64,000 bases of DNA, from assembly GCA_002049455.2 (NCBI GenBank), contig KV918884.1, positions 62,001 to 126,000 on the forward strand, written 5' to 3'. The notes under the pieces are model-generated. The model worked only from the letters and a program-made list of their open reading frames with translations. It searched no databases and had not been told where the DNA came from. Position numbers and translations under genes: made by a program. Positions within the stretch are counted from its first letter, which is position 1, and every line of letters begins with the position of its first letter. Of the stretch, positions 1 through 11,385 are shown in pieces. The stretch is from Porphyra umbilicalis (lineage: Eukaryota; Rhodophyta; Bangiophyceae; Bangiales; Bangiaceae).

Positions 1-1050
1 CTCCGCCCCACTGGCGGCGGATGACGAGCTCGACGGACTCTCGTCACTCTCGGTCGCCGAGGGGGGCCCCGACGAGAGGGGTAACGGCGCACATTGGGCG
101 TGGCGACGCCGTCGGTGGCCCTTCGAGGGAGCCGCCTTCAGGTGTCGACGCTCGGCGCCCCTCCGGGACCGCGGAAGCGCCGGGCGCGCGGCCGGCGAGG
201 CAGTCACCGTCAAGGCGGACCCTGTCCGGGTAGCGCATCCCGTCCGGGGGCGCTCCCCGGACGTGCCTGACCCGGGTTCCGGGGGTGCCGGTCCACCCGC
301 GCTCGCGGTACCAGGGGAAAGGCCCTGGGCCGCCGCGAGGGCCAGGGCCACGGCCGCGCCTCGCCCCGGGACCGGGGTCCCGTCCGATTTTGCGGTCGAC
401 GCCTCCTCCGCGGCGTCGCGGAACACCTGAGCCAATTGGCGCAGGTGCCCGGGGTCGGCCACCGCCCGAGGTTTTCCTGAGGCCGCGGCTCCGCCGACCC
501 CCTGCAGGCTGGGCCCCAACCCGCCCACCCCGGACGGCGCGGCCAGGGACCAGTGGTTCCGGGTAGTCCTCTGCCTCCGGGCCCGGGCCACCTCTTCCGG
601 GGTGACCCCGAACGCTCGCTGTAATTCCCGGCGCTGGCGCTCGTCCTCCTCCTGCGACAGCGCGTCCATTAGTCGACGCGGCCCCCGGTCCGCGGGGGTC
701 CCGCCATCACAAGTTCCCAATGAACTGCCCACAGCGTCCACGCGGGTAAAGCCAAAGGGCGGCGCCCCTTGCAGGCGCTGCCCGTCCAGGGGGGAAGGAT
801 GGACCTTCGCACCCCCTGCCTGGGGCTCCATCAGCGTGGACGTCCGTCCCGCGCCTAGAGTAGGACGAGCCCCGGTGGTCGGCGTGCGGCTGGGGTCCTC
901 CGGCGGGGAGTTCGACTCAGCCGCCACCGTACCGCCGCCGCCAACCGGGACCGCCCTTTCACCCCCAACGGGGGCCACGGCGCCCAAGGCCGGGGTTGCC
1001 CCGGGGTCTCCCGCCGGTGGCGCGTCCATCACCCGGCTAGTGCCAGACAT
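1..1050 (-). CDS. Gag-like ORF, N-terminal part, runs off the left edge
   Basis: One reading frame stays open from an ATG at 1050-1048 to base 1, about 350 codons, with an in-frame stop upstream near 1143. The first ~130 residues are Gly/Pro/Ala-rich. They are followed by a charged, probably helical stretch near 590-665 (LSQEEDERQRRELQRAFGVT) and then by further Ala/Pro-rich sequence. This is the look of the N-terminal part of a Ty3/gypsy Gag, and the strand agrees with the gypsy element that starts further right. No capsid signature or zinc knuckle is reached before the window ends, so the family call is inference. It could instead be a low-complexity host protein. Composition alone opens many frames in such GC-rich DNA, so confidence is modest. 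Confidence 0.4.
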   Translation of the reverse strand, partial: MSGTSRVMDAPPAGDPGATPALGAVAPVGGERAVPVGGGGTVAAESNSPPEDPSRTPTTGARPTLGAGRTSTLMEPQAGGAKVHPSPLDGQRLQGAPPFGFTRVDAVGSSLGTCDGGTPADRGPRRLMDALSQEEDERQRRELQRAFGVTPEEVARARRQRTTRNHWSLAAPSGVGGLGPSLQGVGGAAASGKPRAVADPGHLRQLAQVFRDAAEEASTAKSDGTPVPGRGAAVALALAAAQGLSPGTASAGGPAPPEPGSGTSGERPRTGCATRTGSALTVTASPAARPALPRSRRGAERRHLKAAPSKGHRRRRHAQCAPLPLSSGPPSATESDESPSSSSSAASGAE

Positions 1051-1839
1051 CTCAAACGGAGGAGAGGCCCCGTCAAGCGGGGAAGATGAAGAAGATCCTC
1101 GAGCAATGACAGCGGGGCCCGCGTATCGATCTGATGTCCCCTGTCACCGCACCGCAATACAACCAACGAGGGTCCCCCGACTCTTGGTACCGAAAGAGGT
1201 GTCGATCCGCGACACGCACGGCGTGCGTACCGCGGGTCTCACCCGAAGCGCCAAATGAAGTACCACAATCTAGGGGGTTACCTCAGAAGGAGGGAAGTAA
1301 CGGCCGTCTTAGCCGCTCGCGCGACACCCGCTATGAGACTCGAGGTCCGGGAAGTCGGGCCGATCGAAACGCCAAGACATCAACACACGGTCTACTTGCC
1401 GGCGACGATGGTGCCTCCCACCGTCGTCGCCCCTCGTCCTAAAAGGGCGGAAGCCGTCGGCCGGGCCCAATTTCCCGAAATGGGAATTGACCCGGGCCGT
1501 CACCAACCAATGCAGATACTACCCTCCACGCATGTCAAGTCCCCCGAGGCGATCATTACAGACGAGGGGGAGAAATCGTCCCGCGCGCAACGCGCTGCAC
1601 CCGCCGCGTGGCGGCCGGTCGGCCGTCGCCTGCCGCGCCCTCTCGAGCGCGCCAGCGCCCTCTCGGGCGCGCCAATCCGGCCTCCCGCGGGGCCCGCGTG
1701 CCGGGCGAGACGGGTCGGGTACGCTCCCCCGGGTGGCCCGAGCCGGGCAGCGGGGCCGCTCCCTCGCCCCGCCCCCCGCGTCGCCGACCCGTCGGCCACC
1801 ACCGCCGCCACCTCACGTCGGGGACCGCGTCCCGCGTCG
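1051..1839. other. GC-rich stretch without a supported gene
   Basis: Several overlapping open frames exist on both strands, but all look like composition-driven frames rich in Arg, Pro and Ala. A 5' LTR or leader of the element at 1-1050 could lie here, but I found no convincing LTR ends or primer-binding site. Confidence 0.4.
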
Positions 1840-2279
1840 TCGCCGACGTCCCCGTGGTGGACCCCTGGCGCATACGGGGCCCCGTCGTACTACAAGTTGT
1901 ACGTTTTGATGACCATGAGGTGGCGGAGACGACTCGGTCTGGTGCGCAAGTCGTGCATGCCGCGGGTGCCAATTGGTTGGAGGTGCTTTGTCCGGCCATT
2001 GAGTACGAGGCACGCATTTTGTCTCGACCTGGGTTCGTTGCTTCTCGTCTTCAAGTTCCCTTCGTGTTGGGTTGGGCAATCACAGTGCACCGCTCTCAGA
2101 GTTTGAATTTGTCTGAGGCTGTGCTGGACGTGGGGGCGGCGTTCGGGGCGGGTATAGTGCTGGCCGCAATGAGCCGGGTACCCGACAAGAGACGCATGCA
2201 TGTGAGATCTTTTTGCGGGAGCCGTTGGATCGCCGACCGTGCTGCGATGCACCTGTACCAGACGAGCACGCGTTTGTAG
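1840..2279 (+). pseudogene. PIF1-family helicase, C-terminal fragment
   Basis: The frame ending at 2279 carries the C-terminal signature of PIF1-like superfamily 1 helicases. A stretch reading VPFVLGWAITVHRSQSLNLS at about 2055-2110 corresponds to the conserved 'P..LAWA.TIHKSQG.TL' block (motif V region). It is followed by an Asp/Gly segment and by LAAMSRV near 2160-2180, corresponding to the usual 'VALSRV' (motif VI). A short tail with R.IAD.AA ends at a stop. The N-terminal ATPase motifs (Walker A, DE box) are absent upstream, so this is a fragment. The family is known both as a host DNA helicase and as the helicase module of Helitron transposons. A Helitron origin is plausible in this TE-rich setting, but no Rep domain or Helitron terminus was seen. 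Confidence 0.7.
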
Positions 2280-2392
2280 CTACATGAGGATTAAGATAGT
2301 TACACCTTCGGCCGACAACGATACACACTCGATTGCCTCTCGTCGGTCAGCACTGTTCAGCACAGAGGGGGAACAAACGGCGACAAGTTACT

Positions 2393-4709
2393 TTATATCT
2401 TTGTACTCGGTCGGCTCAAAAAATCGTCCGGTTCATAGGAGGTAGCACCCAGTCCCACATGAGCAGAGGGTGCAGACAACAGGGAAGGTGACTCCGAGAG
2501 AGAGAGATGCAGAACAGGTACGGTACCACGACTTTCAACAGACGGCAGGCCAAGAGAACCACGCGCCACGTTGGGCGACACGGCGGCATCGGGTTTTTCG
2601 TCGGCACGCCGCTGCGAACCCAACACACCCACGGACAATGGCACACCAGAGCCGAACGCAGTCGAACAGGGAGATGATATGGGCAAAGATGGCAAACCAG
2701 GCACACCAGGAACCGTGGAGGGTAGCAAAGGAGATGCTTCGCTTACTTGGCTTGTATTGAAGGCATTACTGCCACCTCTCGGCCGCTTGTTGGGGGCACT
2801 CTGGTTCTCGTCGCCCACAATTGAGAATGCCGGGTCCAGCGCCGCGCGCTTGTTTCCTCCGCTGCCCGGCACCGAGGCCAATGGAAGAATCAAAGGTGCT
2901 ACGATTGTGCCACGAGCGCGGCCCGGTCGCACAGCCGCCCGAGTGCGAGGAGTTGCGGAACGCCTGCCATGGCCTCCTGCAGGCGACGAGGCAGCCACTC
3001 TACCAGGTGCAGACGCTCCTTGCGCGGCCTGGCCGGGTGGTGGCACCGCCCGGCGGCGAGCGGCGATCCGTCGAGCGCGGTGAAGTGCGGCCGATTGAGC
3101 CTTGTCGGCCGCGAGGAGCACGTTCACTTCTTCTTGTCGACGCGCCCAGATTTCGGTGTGGGAAAGCTCGACAGCCGCGATGACCACCGGTTCAGCCGGT
3201 GCAGCGTCAATTTTCAACCGCAGCCGCCGGCAGCTTGGCAGCGGACACGGCCAGGCCGGCCGTCTCAAACTTGTGGCAAGCGGCCGCCTCAAGAGGCGCC
3301 GTTCGTGGTGCGGGCGCGCGACCGGCATCCGCCAACTGCATCAGGAAAGAGCAGTAGGATGGGTCCCGCGTCCCGACAAGCAGCATGGAGGCAATAGTCG
3401 TCCTCATCAGTGGCTTGAGGGAGGAAGCCATGCGTACGACGTCAATCAAGCTCTGCAGCGCCCCCAACTTGAAGTACCTCTGGGCTCCGACCCGGCAGCG
3501 ACCGATGGCTGGGTTGATGTCAGTCATGTCGACACCGATGACCCACTTGGACGACCTTGCAGGGCGAGTGGCATTGGTGCCACGTGCGGCCGTCCCAGCG
3601 ATTGGAAGAACGGGAGGAGCGCCAGCCGAGAGGTTCCAGGATGGCCACCATTGCTCGAGAAGGATGCGCACAGCAGGCCATCCCTTTTACTCGTCGTCCG
3701 CGGAGATCACGCCCGACACCTTGAAGGCCGTCTGGCCGCTGTGCAGACGGGCCACGCACAGCAGCGCGTCGATGTGCAATTTGCGCATCACCTCCTTGCA
3801 ATCGTCGCGCGTGAGGATCATATCGAGCACCGACGCGACACAAGCAACCGCCGAGGCGGAGGGCTTGACAAAGGGCTTGCTGGTGCAGTCCGTCTCCTTG
3901 GTGGCACCGGCCACCTCCACCAGCGGCGCCGCTTGACAATCTTGTGCTGCTGCATCAGCCGGGGGTTGCCCGCGTTGAGCGACGACGAAGCCACCCTTTT
4001 CGGGCAGCCCGTCAAAGCCAAGGGCGCCAGAGGCTCTGTGTGGTTGATCTCGACGCACTGTCCAGCCGCTTGGCAGTGTAAAGGCGTCCATGGGAACCTT
4101 GCCGTCACTACCATCATCACCTGGCTCCACCTCACCACATGCTGCTGGGAATTTGCCGTGGATTTCTGCGTTGCCTTTTCCTTGGGCTCCACCACCTGGG
4201 GGCGCCGCGCCGTCATTGCGGACCAGCGTGCCCCCCTCAGGCACCTCCACGTCGCCAGCGAGGGATGCGTCACGGTCGCCTCCGCGACGAAGCTGGCCAC
4301 CTCCAGCGCGAACAGCCGCAATGCGCAGCTGCTTCAAACGCAGGGCATTTGCTCCGGACAGCGCATCCAGCTCTTGGTGGCGATAGGCACAGGCGAGCCT
4401 CATGTTGATGACGCGGCTGCTGTAGTCGTCGCCGTCCGAGAACAGGCCGGGCCGGTCCTGGACCCGAAACCACCGGTGCTGCGGGGCGCTCATCGGGTTG
4501 TCAGCCTGGCACATGCGGCTGATGGCGGCGTGCAAAACAGCGCCCGTGGGGGCTAGGTGCTGGTCGAGCTTGATGGCAAGGTCGTAGCAGGCCTCAAGCG
4601 ACCGCGCGAGGAAGCCCACCATCTGGTTGTCGACGATCCCCAGCGACCGGCAGAACCGCATGTTCTCCTCGTCAGCCTCAGCGGGCAAATCACCAGCGCC
4701 AGCCTCCAT
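2393..4709 (-). pseudogene. Unrecognised gene, three collinear segments broken by a stop and a frame change
   Basis: Three segments read in order on the minus strand. Segment 1 runs 4709-3690 (about 340 codons, beginning MEAGAGDLPAEADEENMRFC). An in-frame TAA at 3689-3687 follows, and segment 2 continues in the same frame from 3686 to about 3207. Segment 3 resumes in another frame near 3205 and ends at a TAA at 2393. Segment 3 contains a basic, NLS-like NKRPRGG and a Ser/Pro-rich tail. Non-repetitive amino-acid composition across all three argues for a real gene rather than random frames. The bases just upstream of the first ATG (ttctctgacag) resemble a 3' splice site, so an upstream exon may exist. 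I recognise no domain. It may be a host gene relic or an accessory transposon gene. Confidence 0.4.
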
Positions 4710-5429
4710 CGCCTGTCAGAGAAATGAGAGCACGCCAGCAACGGAGCAACACAAGCAAGGCAGGAAGTAGCACATGAGAAGGGGGTCAGCACGCTGAGCA
4801 ACACAACGGTCCAATGCGAGCAGCCGGTACAAGACCCGGGGGTGCGTCGCGTCCTGTGAGGTGCCCCTCAATGCGCGCGCGATCGTGAGGCAGGACGTAC
4901 CAGCTACAACAGGGACTAAAGAATCAAGCGGCGCGGTGTGACGTGAGCGACCTTGGCACGCACGACAGCGCGGTCTCGCATCGCTGGAAGAAGGAGGGAC
5001 GAGTGGAGGGGAGGGGGCGCGAGTCGGGCGGTGGTGGCGCCATGACGATGGGCGCGACGTAAACGGCGAGCGAGCCATTCGGAAGCGCAACGGTCCACCT
5101 GTGGCACGTGCCTTGTCGCTGTCATCCCAGGCCGACAGATCGGTCCGCAACAGGATCCGCCACTGCAGGCATGAGATACAATCGGTCGGGCCCGCAGGTT
5201 GGAAGGCCCCAATCAATGGTGATTGCATGAGATGGTGTCGGCCTGGAGGATAAATCTCTACAATCATGGAGACGATTGCGCAAATCCCGTGGCACATCCG
5301 GCCCCCGCCCCGCGCGCGCGGAGCGCGCGCACGCCACCCCCCCCCCCCTAGCTTTTACATCAGTAGTTCACGCGAATGTCATGTGAAAGCAAAACGCGGC
5401 GGTTCCTCATTCGCCCCGACCGGCGCACC
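4710..5429. other. Non-coding stretch
   Basis: No supported gene. At 5285-5350 the sequence is nearly pure G/C with alternating CG and ends in a run of C, a simple-sequence tract. The rest looks like ordinary unique sequence upstream of the broken minus-strand gene. Confidence 0.4.
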
Positions 5430-5930
5430 GGCACAGCGAGGGCGTCGCCCCACGGGCGACGCGCCCTCCGCCAGAACCGGTGAGCCTGGACCGCGGGGGC
5501 GTCGCCCCACGGGCGACGCGCCCTCCGCCACGACCGGTGAACCAGCGGTGCTGACCGCGCGGGCGTCGCCCCACTGATGATGCGCCCTCTGCCACGATCG
5601 GTGCGATAGCACCGTGGGGCCGTCGTCCCACCGGCGACGCGCCCACCGCGAACCGGCGGGCGCCGACTCCGGGGTGTGCTCAACCGGCGACGCGTTCTTC
5701 GCTTGGCCCGATGCATCAGCACCGCGGGGGAGTCGCCTTCCCCGGCGACGCGCCTTCCGCCACAACCGGTGCCTCAGCACCGCGAAGGCTTCGCCATACC
5801 GGCGACGCGCCCTCCGCCACGATCTTTGCACAGTGTGGCGTCGCCTTATCGGCAAGGCGCACTCCGCCACGATCGGTGCACCAGCACTGCGGGGGCGTTG
5901 CCCCACCGGCGACACGCCCTCAGACGTGCG
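5430..5930. repeat. ~60-bp minisatellite, about 8-9 units
   Basis: Units of about 56-64 bp repeat the core GGGCGTCGCCCCACNGGCGA followed by CGCGCCCTCCGCCACGAC and a more variable linker ending in ACCGCGG. The GTCGCC...GGCGAC part is partly self-complementary, so each unit can form a short hairpin. Units at 5430-5580 are the most alike and those toward 5930 more diverged. The array keeps frames open on both strands, but I regard these as composition artefacts. It begins just downstream of the gypsy A chromodomain (in gypsy orientation), where a 3' untranslated region or LTR would be expected. Confidence 0.75.
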
Positions 5931-6011
5931 AGCCGCTCGGCGGGTTGGTGGCCGCCGGGCTCTCGGGCGCTCCCCCGACCGAGGGTGCGAGCGCGGCATC
6001 GGCCGCGGCGG

Positions 6012-6426
6012 CTACAGCGTTGTCCCCGTCACGCCCGGGGGCCGGCCCGCGGCCGTGTGAGAAAGCCCCCGGCGGTTCGCGCGGCGCAGATACATGCGCA
6101 GGGTCTCGTGGGGTGCAACGGAGGCGTCCTTTCGCGTGGCGTCCTCGTACCCGGTCCAGGACACCTTGAACAAGAGGCGGCTATCTTTGCCGTCGGCGTG
6201 GTCCAGGATCTGGTCGAAATGGTACGTGTGCACATCGGGGTCAGGCCCATGAGGCTGTACCGTCGCATACAAGGCGGGATGCAGTGGTGGCTCGGCCGCG
6301 GGCCCGGACGGGGCGCGCACGAGGTGCACGATGTTCTCTCGGCGGTGTTCGCCCTTGCCGTCGAGCACCGCGGTTGGTCCCTCGATGCGAACGACGAGGA
6401 AGGGGCCTTGGGTCCAATGGCCGAGC
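6012..6426 (-). pseudogene. Ty3/gypsy A: GPY/F module and chromodomain (3' end of pol)
   Basis: Reading leftward from copia B1, the frame opens with GHWTQGPFLVVRI, a GPY/F-type module that follows the integrase core in chromoviruses. It continues through a basic linker (about 6310-6370) to a chromodomain at about 6065-6220. The visible chromodomain pattern is FDQILDH...LLFKVSWTGYED...PHETLRMYLRR. The stop is at 6012. The matching upstream half of the integrase region lies at 11391 and beyond. Removing copia B1 with one copy of its 5-bp target duplication rejoins a Lys-Leu-Gly-His reading across the junction. Chromodomains in this family are known to steer integration toward particular chromatin. 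No 3' LTR was recognised. Confidence 0.85.
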
Positions 6427-6844
6427 TGTTGAATCGCAGTGGGGATAGGGGTTGGGGGACCACGGCGAAGTGGTTGAGTGGCTTGAGCTTTTGTGTGTGT
6501 GTGCGAACGTGCTTTGTTGGTTATCCTAAGGATCGCCCGCCTCTCCCAACCGAGAGCACCTCTCAAATAGTCCCCACCGGCCCAAGTGCTCCCCCCTCTC
6601 GCGCCCACACCGACGCCCACGCCCTCGCACCAAATCGAATCACTCACCAAATCAAAAGCCACTAGAGCAAAGCGAAGATCAAATCCAAAACATGCCAAAA
6701 GTAACGCCCCAAGATCACCCAACACGAATGTGTGCAACTTGACCACGTCTTGCAAATGTACCATGTGGGGTACCATAAGGGTCACCGACCATCATCCATC
6801 CGCGAACCGCCAGTGGAGCCGGCGACGAGCATCACAGTCCAACA
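6427..6844 (-). repeat. 3' LTR of copia B1
   Basis: 418 bp; TGTTG...CAACA ends. It is homologous along its length to 10968-11385 and to both LTRs of copia D. Confidence 0.92.
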
Positions 6845-6879
6845 CTCCTCCTTGCTTGTTGCCGCGGCGGTTCTTGTAT

Positions 6880-9800
6880 TCAGCAAAGCCCCATGGCCTC
6901 GACATGCTTGTCGTGCTTGGTCTTGCCGAGCTCCTTCGTCATCGAGTCCGCCACCATGTCGTCCGTTGCACAATGCTCCAGTGTCACCTTGTCCGTTGCG
7001 ATGGCCTCGCGCACAAAGTGGTAGCGAGTGTCGATGTGCTTAGTGCGCTTGTGCTCGACAGGGTTCTTGGAGAAGTCAATGCACCCGCTGTTGTCGACCT
7101 TGATGTTGATCGGCCCGCCCGATGATCGCTGTTCGCAGCCCTTGAGTTGCAACGCTTTGCACGAGCTTGTTTAGCCAAACAGCTTCCTTGCTGGCCTCAC
7201 ATAGAGCAATGTACTCGGCTTCCATCGCCGACAGCGCAACCGTCTTTTGCAACTTAGAACCACAGCTGACGGCTGCTCCGCCAAAGATGAAGGTAAAGCC
7301 CGTCGTAAAACGTCGAGTCTCGTGGTAACTCGCCCAGTCGGCATCAATAAAGCCTTGTAGAACACAGGGAGAGTTCTTGTCGAAGACCAGCCCCTTTTGC
7401 ATCGAACCCTTAACATACCGTAGAACGCGCTTGATCGCCGCCAAATACTACTTGCCGTAGCACGAGACAAACCGACTCAGCTTCCCTATGGCGAAGGCAA
7501 GGGAAGGACGCGTCCCGACCATCAGGTACATCAGACTGCCGACAGCTTCGCGGTAGGGCAGCGCGTCGTCGCTCTCGTTGGCCTTGACCAGCTGCAGGCC
7601 CCCGTCCAGCGGCGTTCCGATCGGGTTGCACTCCGCCATCCCGAACGTCTCCAGCACTTGCGCCGCGTACTTGCCCTGCGACAGCTTGAGGGTGCCCAAC
7701 GCCTTTTCACGTCTTATCTCCAGCCCGAGGATGACCTTTGCGTCGCCCAGGTCCTTCATCTCAAAACGCTTGTGCAGAGCGTCCTTAATCTTGTAGATCG
7801 CCGCCAGGCTTGATGCCACCAAAAGAAGATCGTCGACTTACACCGGGACGATGATGATTTCGCCGTAATCCATGAGGAGGTAGAGGCATGCATCCGAGTC
7901 GATGTTGTCAATCCCCTGCGACTTGAGAAAGTCGTCGAGCTTGGCGTACCACATCTTGGGAGCTTCCTTCAGCCCATACAGCGCTTGGAGGAAACGACAC
8001 ACCTTGTCAGGATACGTCGGATCGACATAGCCGTCTGGCTGCTCCATGTAGACCTCGTCGTCAAGGTCGCCTATGAGGAATGCCGTCTTGAAGTTGATCT
8101 GATGTAGCTCCCACCCGTTCGCCGCCGTCATCGCCAGGATGCATCGAATGGTGATGAACTTGGCCGCCGGCGCGAACGTCTCGTTGAAGTCGAGCCCCTT
8201 GATCTGCCGGTTCCCCATGAAGCACAGGCGCGCCTTGTGCCGCGTCGTGTGGTTCCCGTTCTCGTCAGCCTCGTTCTTGACCTTGTTAACCCACCTGCCC
8301 TTCAGCACGCGTCGACTGGCCGGGCGATCCGTCAAGCGCCAAGTCTTGTTCTTGCGGATGGCCTTTATCCCCCTGTCCATGGCAATCTTCCACTTAGCTG
8401 ATTCTTGCCCTTGAACGGCTTGCACGTACGTCGTGGGCGCCTCGTAAGCAACCAGGCTCACCGGGCGCCAGTACTCGACAGGGGGTCGCCGCGCTCTGCC
8501 GCTCCGACGCAGCGTGTCTTGAGAGCCGCCACAACCTTGGTTGTCGTCCGCGGACTTATCAGATCCATCGTCTTGCTAGTCATCCTTGTCGTCATTGTCA
8601 GCATCCACGTCTTCGCCGTCGCTTGCAGAGCGCAAACCCGTCTCGACTCCGACGTTTTGTCTCCGGGAAGCTCCTCCGCAACTTCTGCCAACTCGCTTAC
8701 GTTAGTCTCGGCGAACACAACGCTTCGTGTCTTGACGACCTTGCCGTCGTCGAAAATGAACTTGTACGCCTTGCTGCCGTCGGGATAGCCTAAGAAGACG
8801 GCCTTCGCCGCCTTGTCGCCAAACTTGCCGTCGATGTGACTCTTGTGCAGCACCACCCAGCATGTCGACCCAAACACCCGCATGTGGCTTACATTGGGCT
8901 TATTTCCGGTCCACAGCTCAAAAGGCGTCTTGCCGACGGGAAGTGCCTGGCTGGTGACGCGGTTCTTGATGTAGACCGCCATCGTGATGGCATCCGCCCA
9001 AAGATCTTGATCGACGTCCTTGTGTCGCATCATGGTGCGAGCCATCTCCACCAGAACTCGGTTGAGCCGCTCAGCAACCCCGTTCTGCTGCGGCGTGTCG
9101 GGCATCGTGGTCTGGTGCGTCGTGCCGTTCTCATCGTAAAGAGCCTTGAATGCGTTCGACACGTACTCGCCACCATTGTCGGATCGTAGGATCTTGATCT
9201 TGGTTCCCGTGTGCAGCTGGGCCTTAGTCAGCCACTTCTTGTACTCAGAGAGCAGATTGCTCTTCTTCTGCTGGAAGACCACGTCTGTCCAGCGGGAGAA
9301 GTCGTCAGTGAAGGTGCCGCAGTAGAGCGCACCGCCAAGCGACGGCTCCGACATTGGCCCGCCCAGGTCCGAGTGCACGAGCTGCAGGCGCGTGGTCACT
9401 CGACCTCCTCTTAAACTAGGCATAGGCGTCCTAGCCGCTTTTCCATACACGCACGGCTCGCAGACGTCCTTGACTGCCATGCAAAAGCACTTGAGTCCAT
9501 CGATGTCCTTGTTCTTGATCATTCGTTTCACGCAAGCCGTGTTGAAGTGCCCAAGGCGCTCATGCCAGAGCTGAAGAGCGGCCACCGCAGCAATATCCGA
9601 CAGTGGGGCCATGTCCAGGTAGTAGAGCCCGCTCTTCCGCGTGCCGCACGCAGCGACATTGTCGCTCATCTTAATGATCGTCTTACCGCCCTTCAATGAC
9701 ACTACCGCCCCACGCTCCTCCATCATGCCGACCGACATGAGGTTGAAGCCCATACTAGGAACATGAAGTACCTTCTCCAACTTGATCTTGCGCGTCTTGC

Positions 9801-10806
9801 CGTGACCGATGAGATTGAGCACGACGGTTCCGACGCCCGCCGTGGCTACGGACTCCTTGTCACCCATCGTGACGCTGCGCCCCGTGGTCGTCTGGTAGTC
9901 GTCGAAGCACACGCGCATCCAGCACATGTGTGCAGACGCCGCAGAGTCGAAAAGAAACGACTTGGAGATGTCATCGCTGTCAGCTGCATTGCCCACCAGA
10001 CAGATGGCGTCGTCGCTGTCGCTACCATCGTCAGCCGCAATCGCGGCCACCTTGTCCTGTCTCTGCTTCTTGGCCTTGAGCTCTGGGCAATCCCGAGAGA
10101 TGTGCCCAAACGTATGGCAGTAGTAGCACTCGATCTTGGAAAGGTCACCACGGCGGCCTTGACCTCGATAGTTGGCGCCGACGAGTGCCATGTCACCAAT
10201 GCGCTTGATCGCCGGTGACTTGTCCGCCTGCCGACGCTCCTCCTGAAGCAAGCGGCTCTTGACAAAGTCGAGGCTCAGCTCGTCCTCGCCCTTGGCGTCG
10301 AGAGCCACCAGCAGGTTCTCATACTTTGACGTCAGCCCGTTGAGGACGCTCATGGCAACGTCCATCTCTGTCACCTCGCCGCCCATGGCCTTGAGGTTCT
10401 CGCCGAGGTTGCGCACGCGGTTGATGTAGCCCAGCATGCCCTCGCCGACGGTCATTTCGACGGTGTAGAACTCGCTTCGCGCCTTCATCTTGTTCATCAA
10501 ACACTTGCGCTGGAAGACACCTTGCAGCGTCGACCACATTTTCGCCGTCGTCTTGCAGCCCGCCACGTCCTCGAGCTGCTCAGACCCAAGGGTGAGCCCG
10601 ATGATGGCGCTCGCCTTCGTGTATCGACGCTACCACACCGCCAACTCGCGGGCATCCGCGTCCGTCGGCTTTCCGTCTTCGTCAAGCATATCGTCCAGGT
10701 CGCGCAGCGCGAGGACCATCTTAATGCGCTGACGCCACTCGTGAAAGTTCGTCTCCGTCAACTTGTCGATCTTGATGCCGCCCATGCCGGCAGCGCCTCC
10801 GTCCAT
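6880..10806 (-). pseudogene. Copia B1 gag-pol polyprotein gene, degenerate
   Basis: The order on the minus strand is Gag (ATG at 10806), a CCHC knuckle (CYYCHTFGHISRDC, about 10090-10135), a protease-like DSAAS (about 9940-9955), a GAG-pre-integrase segment (LWHERLGHFN, about 9540-9580), integrase (DLGG...SDNGGEYV...NGVAERLNR, about 9050-9360), RT (about 7830-8350) and RNase H with DADWA (about 6960-7440). Breaks are a TAG in gag near 10630, a frame change near 8640, a TAG at 8578-8576 at the site shared with copia D, a TAA replacing the Tyr codon of the RT YVDD box near 7838, a TAG at 7450-7448 and a frame change near 7130. It cannot make a functional polyprotein. The sister copy D shows what the undamaged family looks like. 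Confidence 0.9.
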
Positions 10807-10950
10807 GATGTCTTCTTGTCGTAGCGCCCGACCTTGCCGAGCCGTGCGCCTTGACCGTCACGTCCTTAAATCACCTTGACCTCGTCTTCTTCGCACTTGC
10901 CGCGACCGCCGCGACACCAGCCGGCACACCTTGCTCTTGTCACAGCCCCG

Positions 10951-10967
10951 GCTCTGGGCCCATAATC
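10951..10967 (-). other. Primer-binding-site candidate of copia B1
   Basis: Immediately inside the 5' LTR the minus strand reads GATTATGGGCCCAGAGC. The core TTATGGGCCCAG is also found at the same place in copia C and, with one difference (GTATGGGCCCGG), in D. This conserved position and sequence fit a tRNA primer-binding site, but the priming tRNA is not identified. Confidence 0.55.
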
Positions 10968-11385
10968 TGTTGAAACGCAGTGGGGATAGGGGTTGGGGGA
11001 CCACGGTGAAGTGGTTGAGTGGCTTCAGCGTGTGTTTGTGTCTGTGAAGGTGCTTTGTTGGTTGTCCTGAGGTTCGTTCGCCTCTCCCAACGGAGAGCCC
11101 CTCTCAAATAGTCCCCACCGGCCCAAGTGCTCCCCCCTCTCGCGCCCACACCGACGCCCACGCCCTCGCACCAAATCGAATCACTCACCAAATCAAGAGC
11201 CACAAGAGCAAAGCGAAGATCAAATCCAAAACATGCCAAAAGTAACACCCCAACTTGACACAACACAAATGTGTGCAACTTGACCACGTCTTGCAAATGT
11301 ACCATGTGGGGTACCATAAGGGTCACCGACCATCGTCCATTCGCTCACCGCCAGTGGAGTCGGCGACGAGCATCACAGTCCAACA
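10968..11385 (-). repeat. 5' LTR of copia B1
   Basis: 418 bp; starts TGTTGAAACG and ends AGTCCAACA, followed by target duplication CGAGC at 11386-11390. Confidence 0.92.

Larger units (their letters stand above)
6427..11385 (-). mobile_element. Ty1/copia element B1, complete but decayed, nested in gypsy A
   Basis: Two 418-bp LTRs (6427-6844 and 10968-11385) bound a 4,959-bp element. Each LTR starts TGTTGAA and ends in CCAACA. The 5-bp target duplication CGAGC is present at 6422-6426 and 11386-11390. The LTRs differ at roughly 30 of 418 positions by eye, so the insertion is old. A purine-rich AAGGAGGAG tract (minus strand, 6845-6855) directly precedes the 3' LTR. A primer-binding-site candidate lies next to the 5' LTR. 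The host sequence on both sides is gypsy A pol. Confidence 0.93.

Noticed and set aside
5285-5350. Alternating CG tract and C-run as a possible CpG-type promoter for the gene at 2393-4709
   Set aside because: No core promoter element or transcription evidence; high GC is general in this window.
5379-5999. A 206-codon repetitive frame in the ~60-bp minisatellite
   Set aside because: The repeated peptide is fully explained by the DNA repeat, and other frames are open too.
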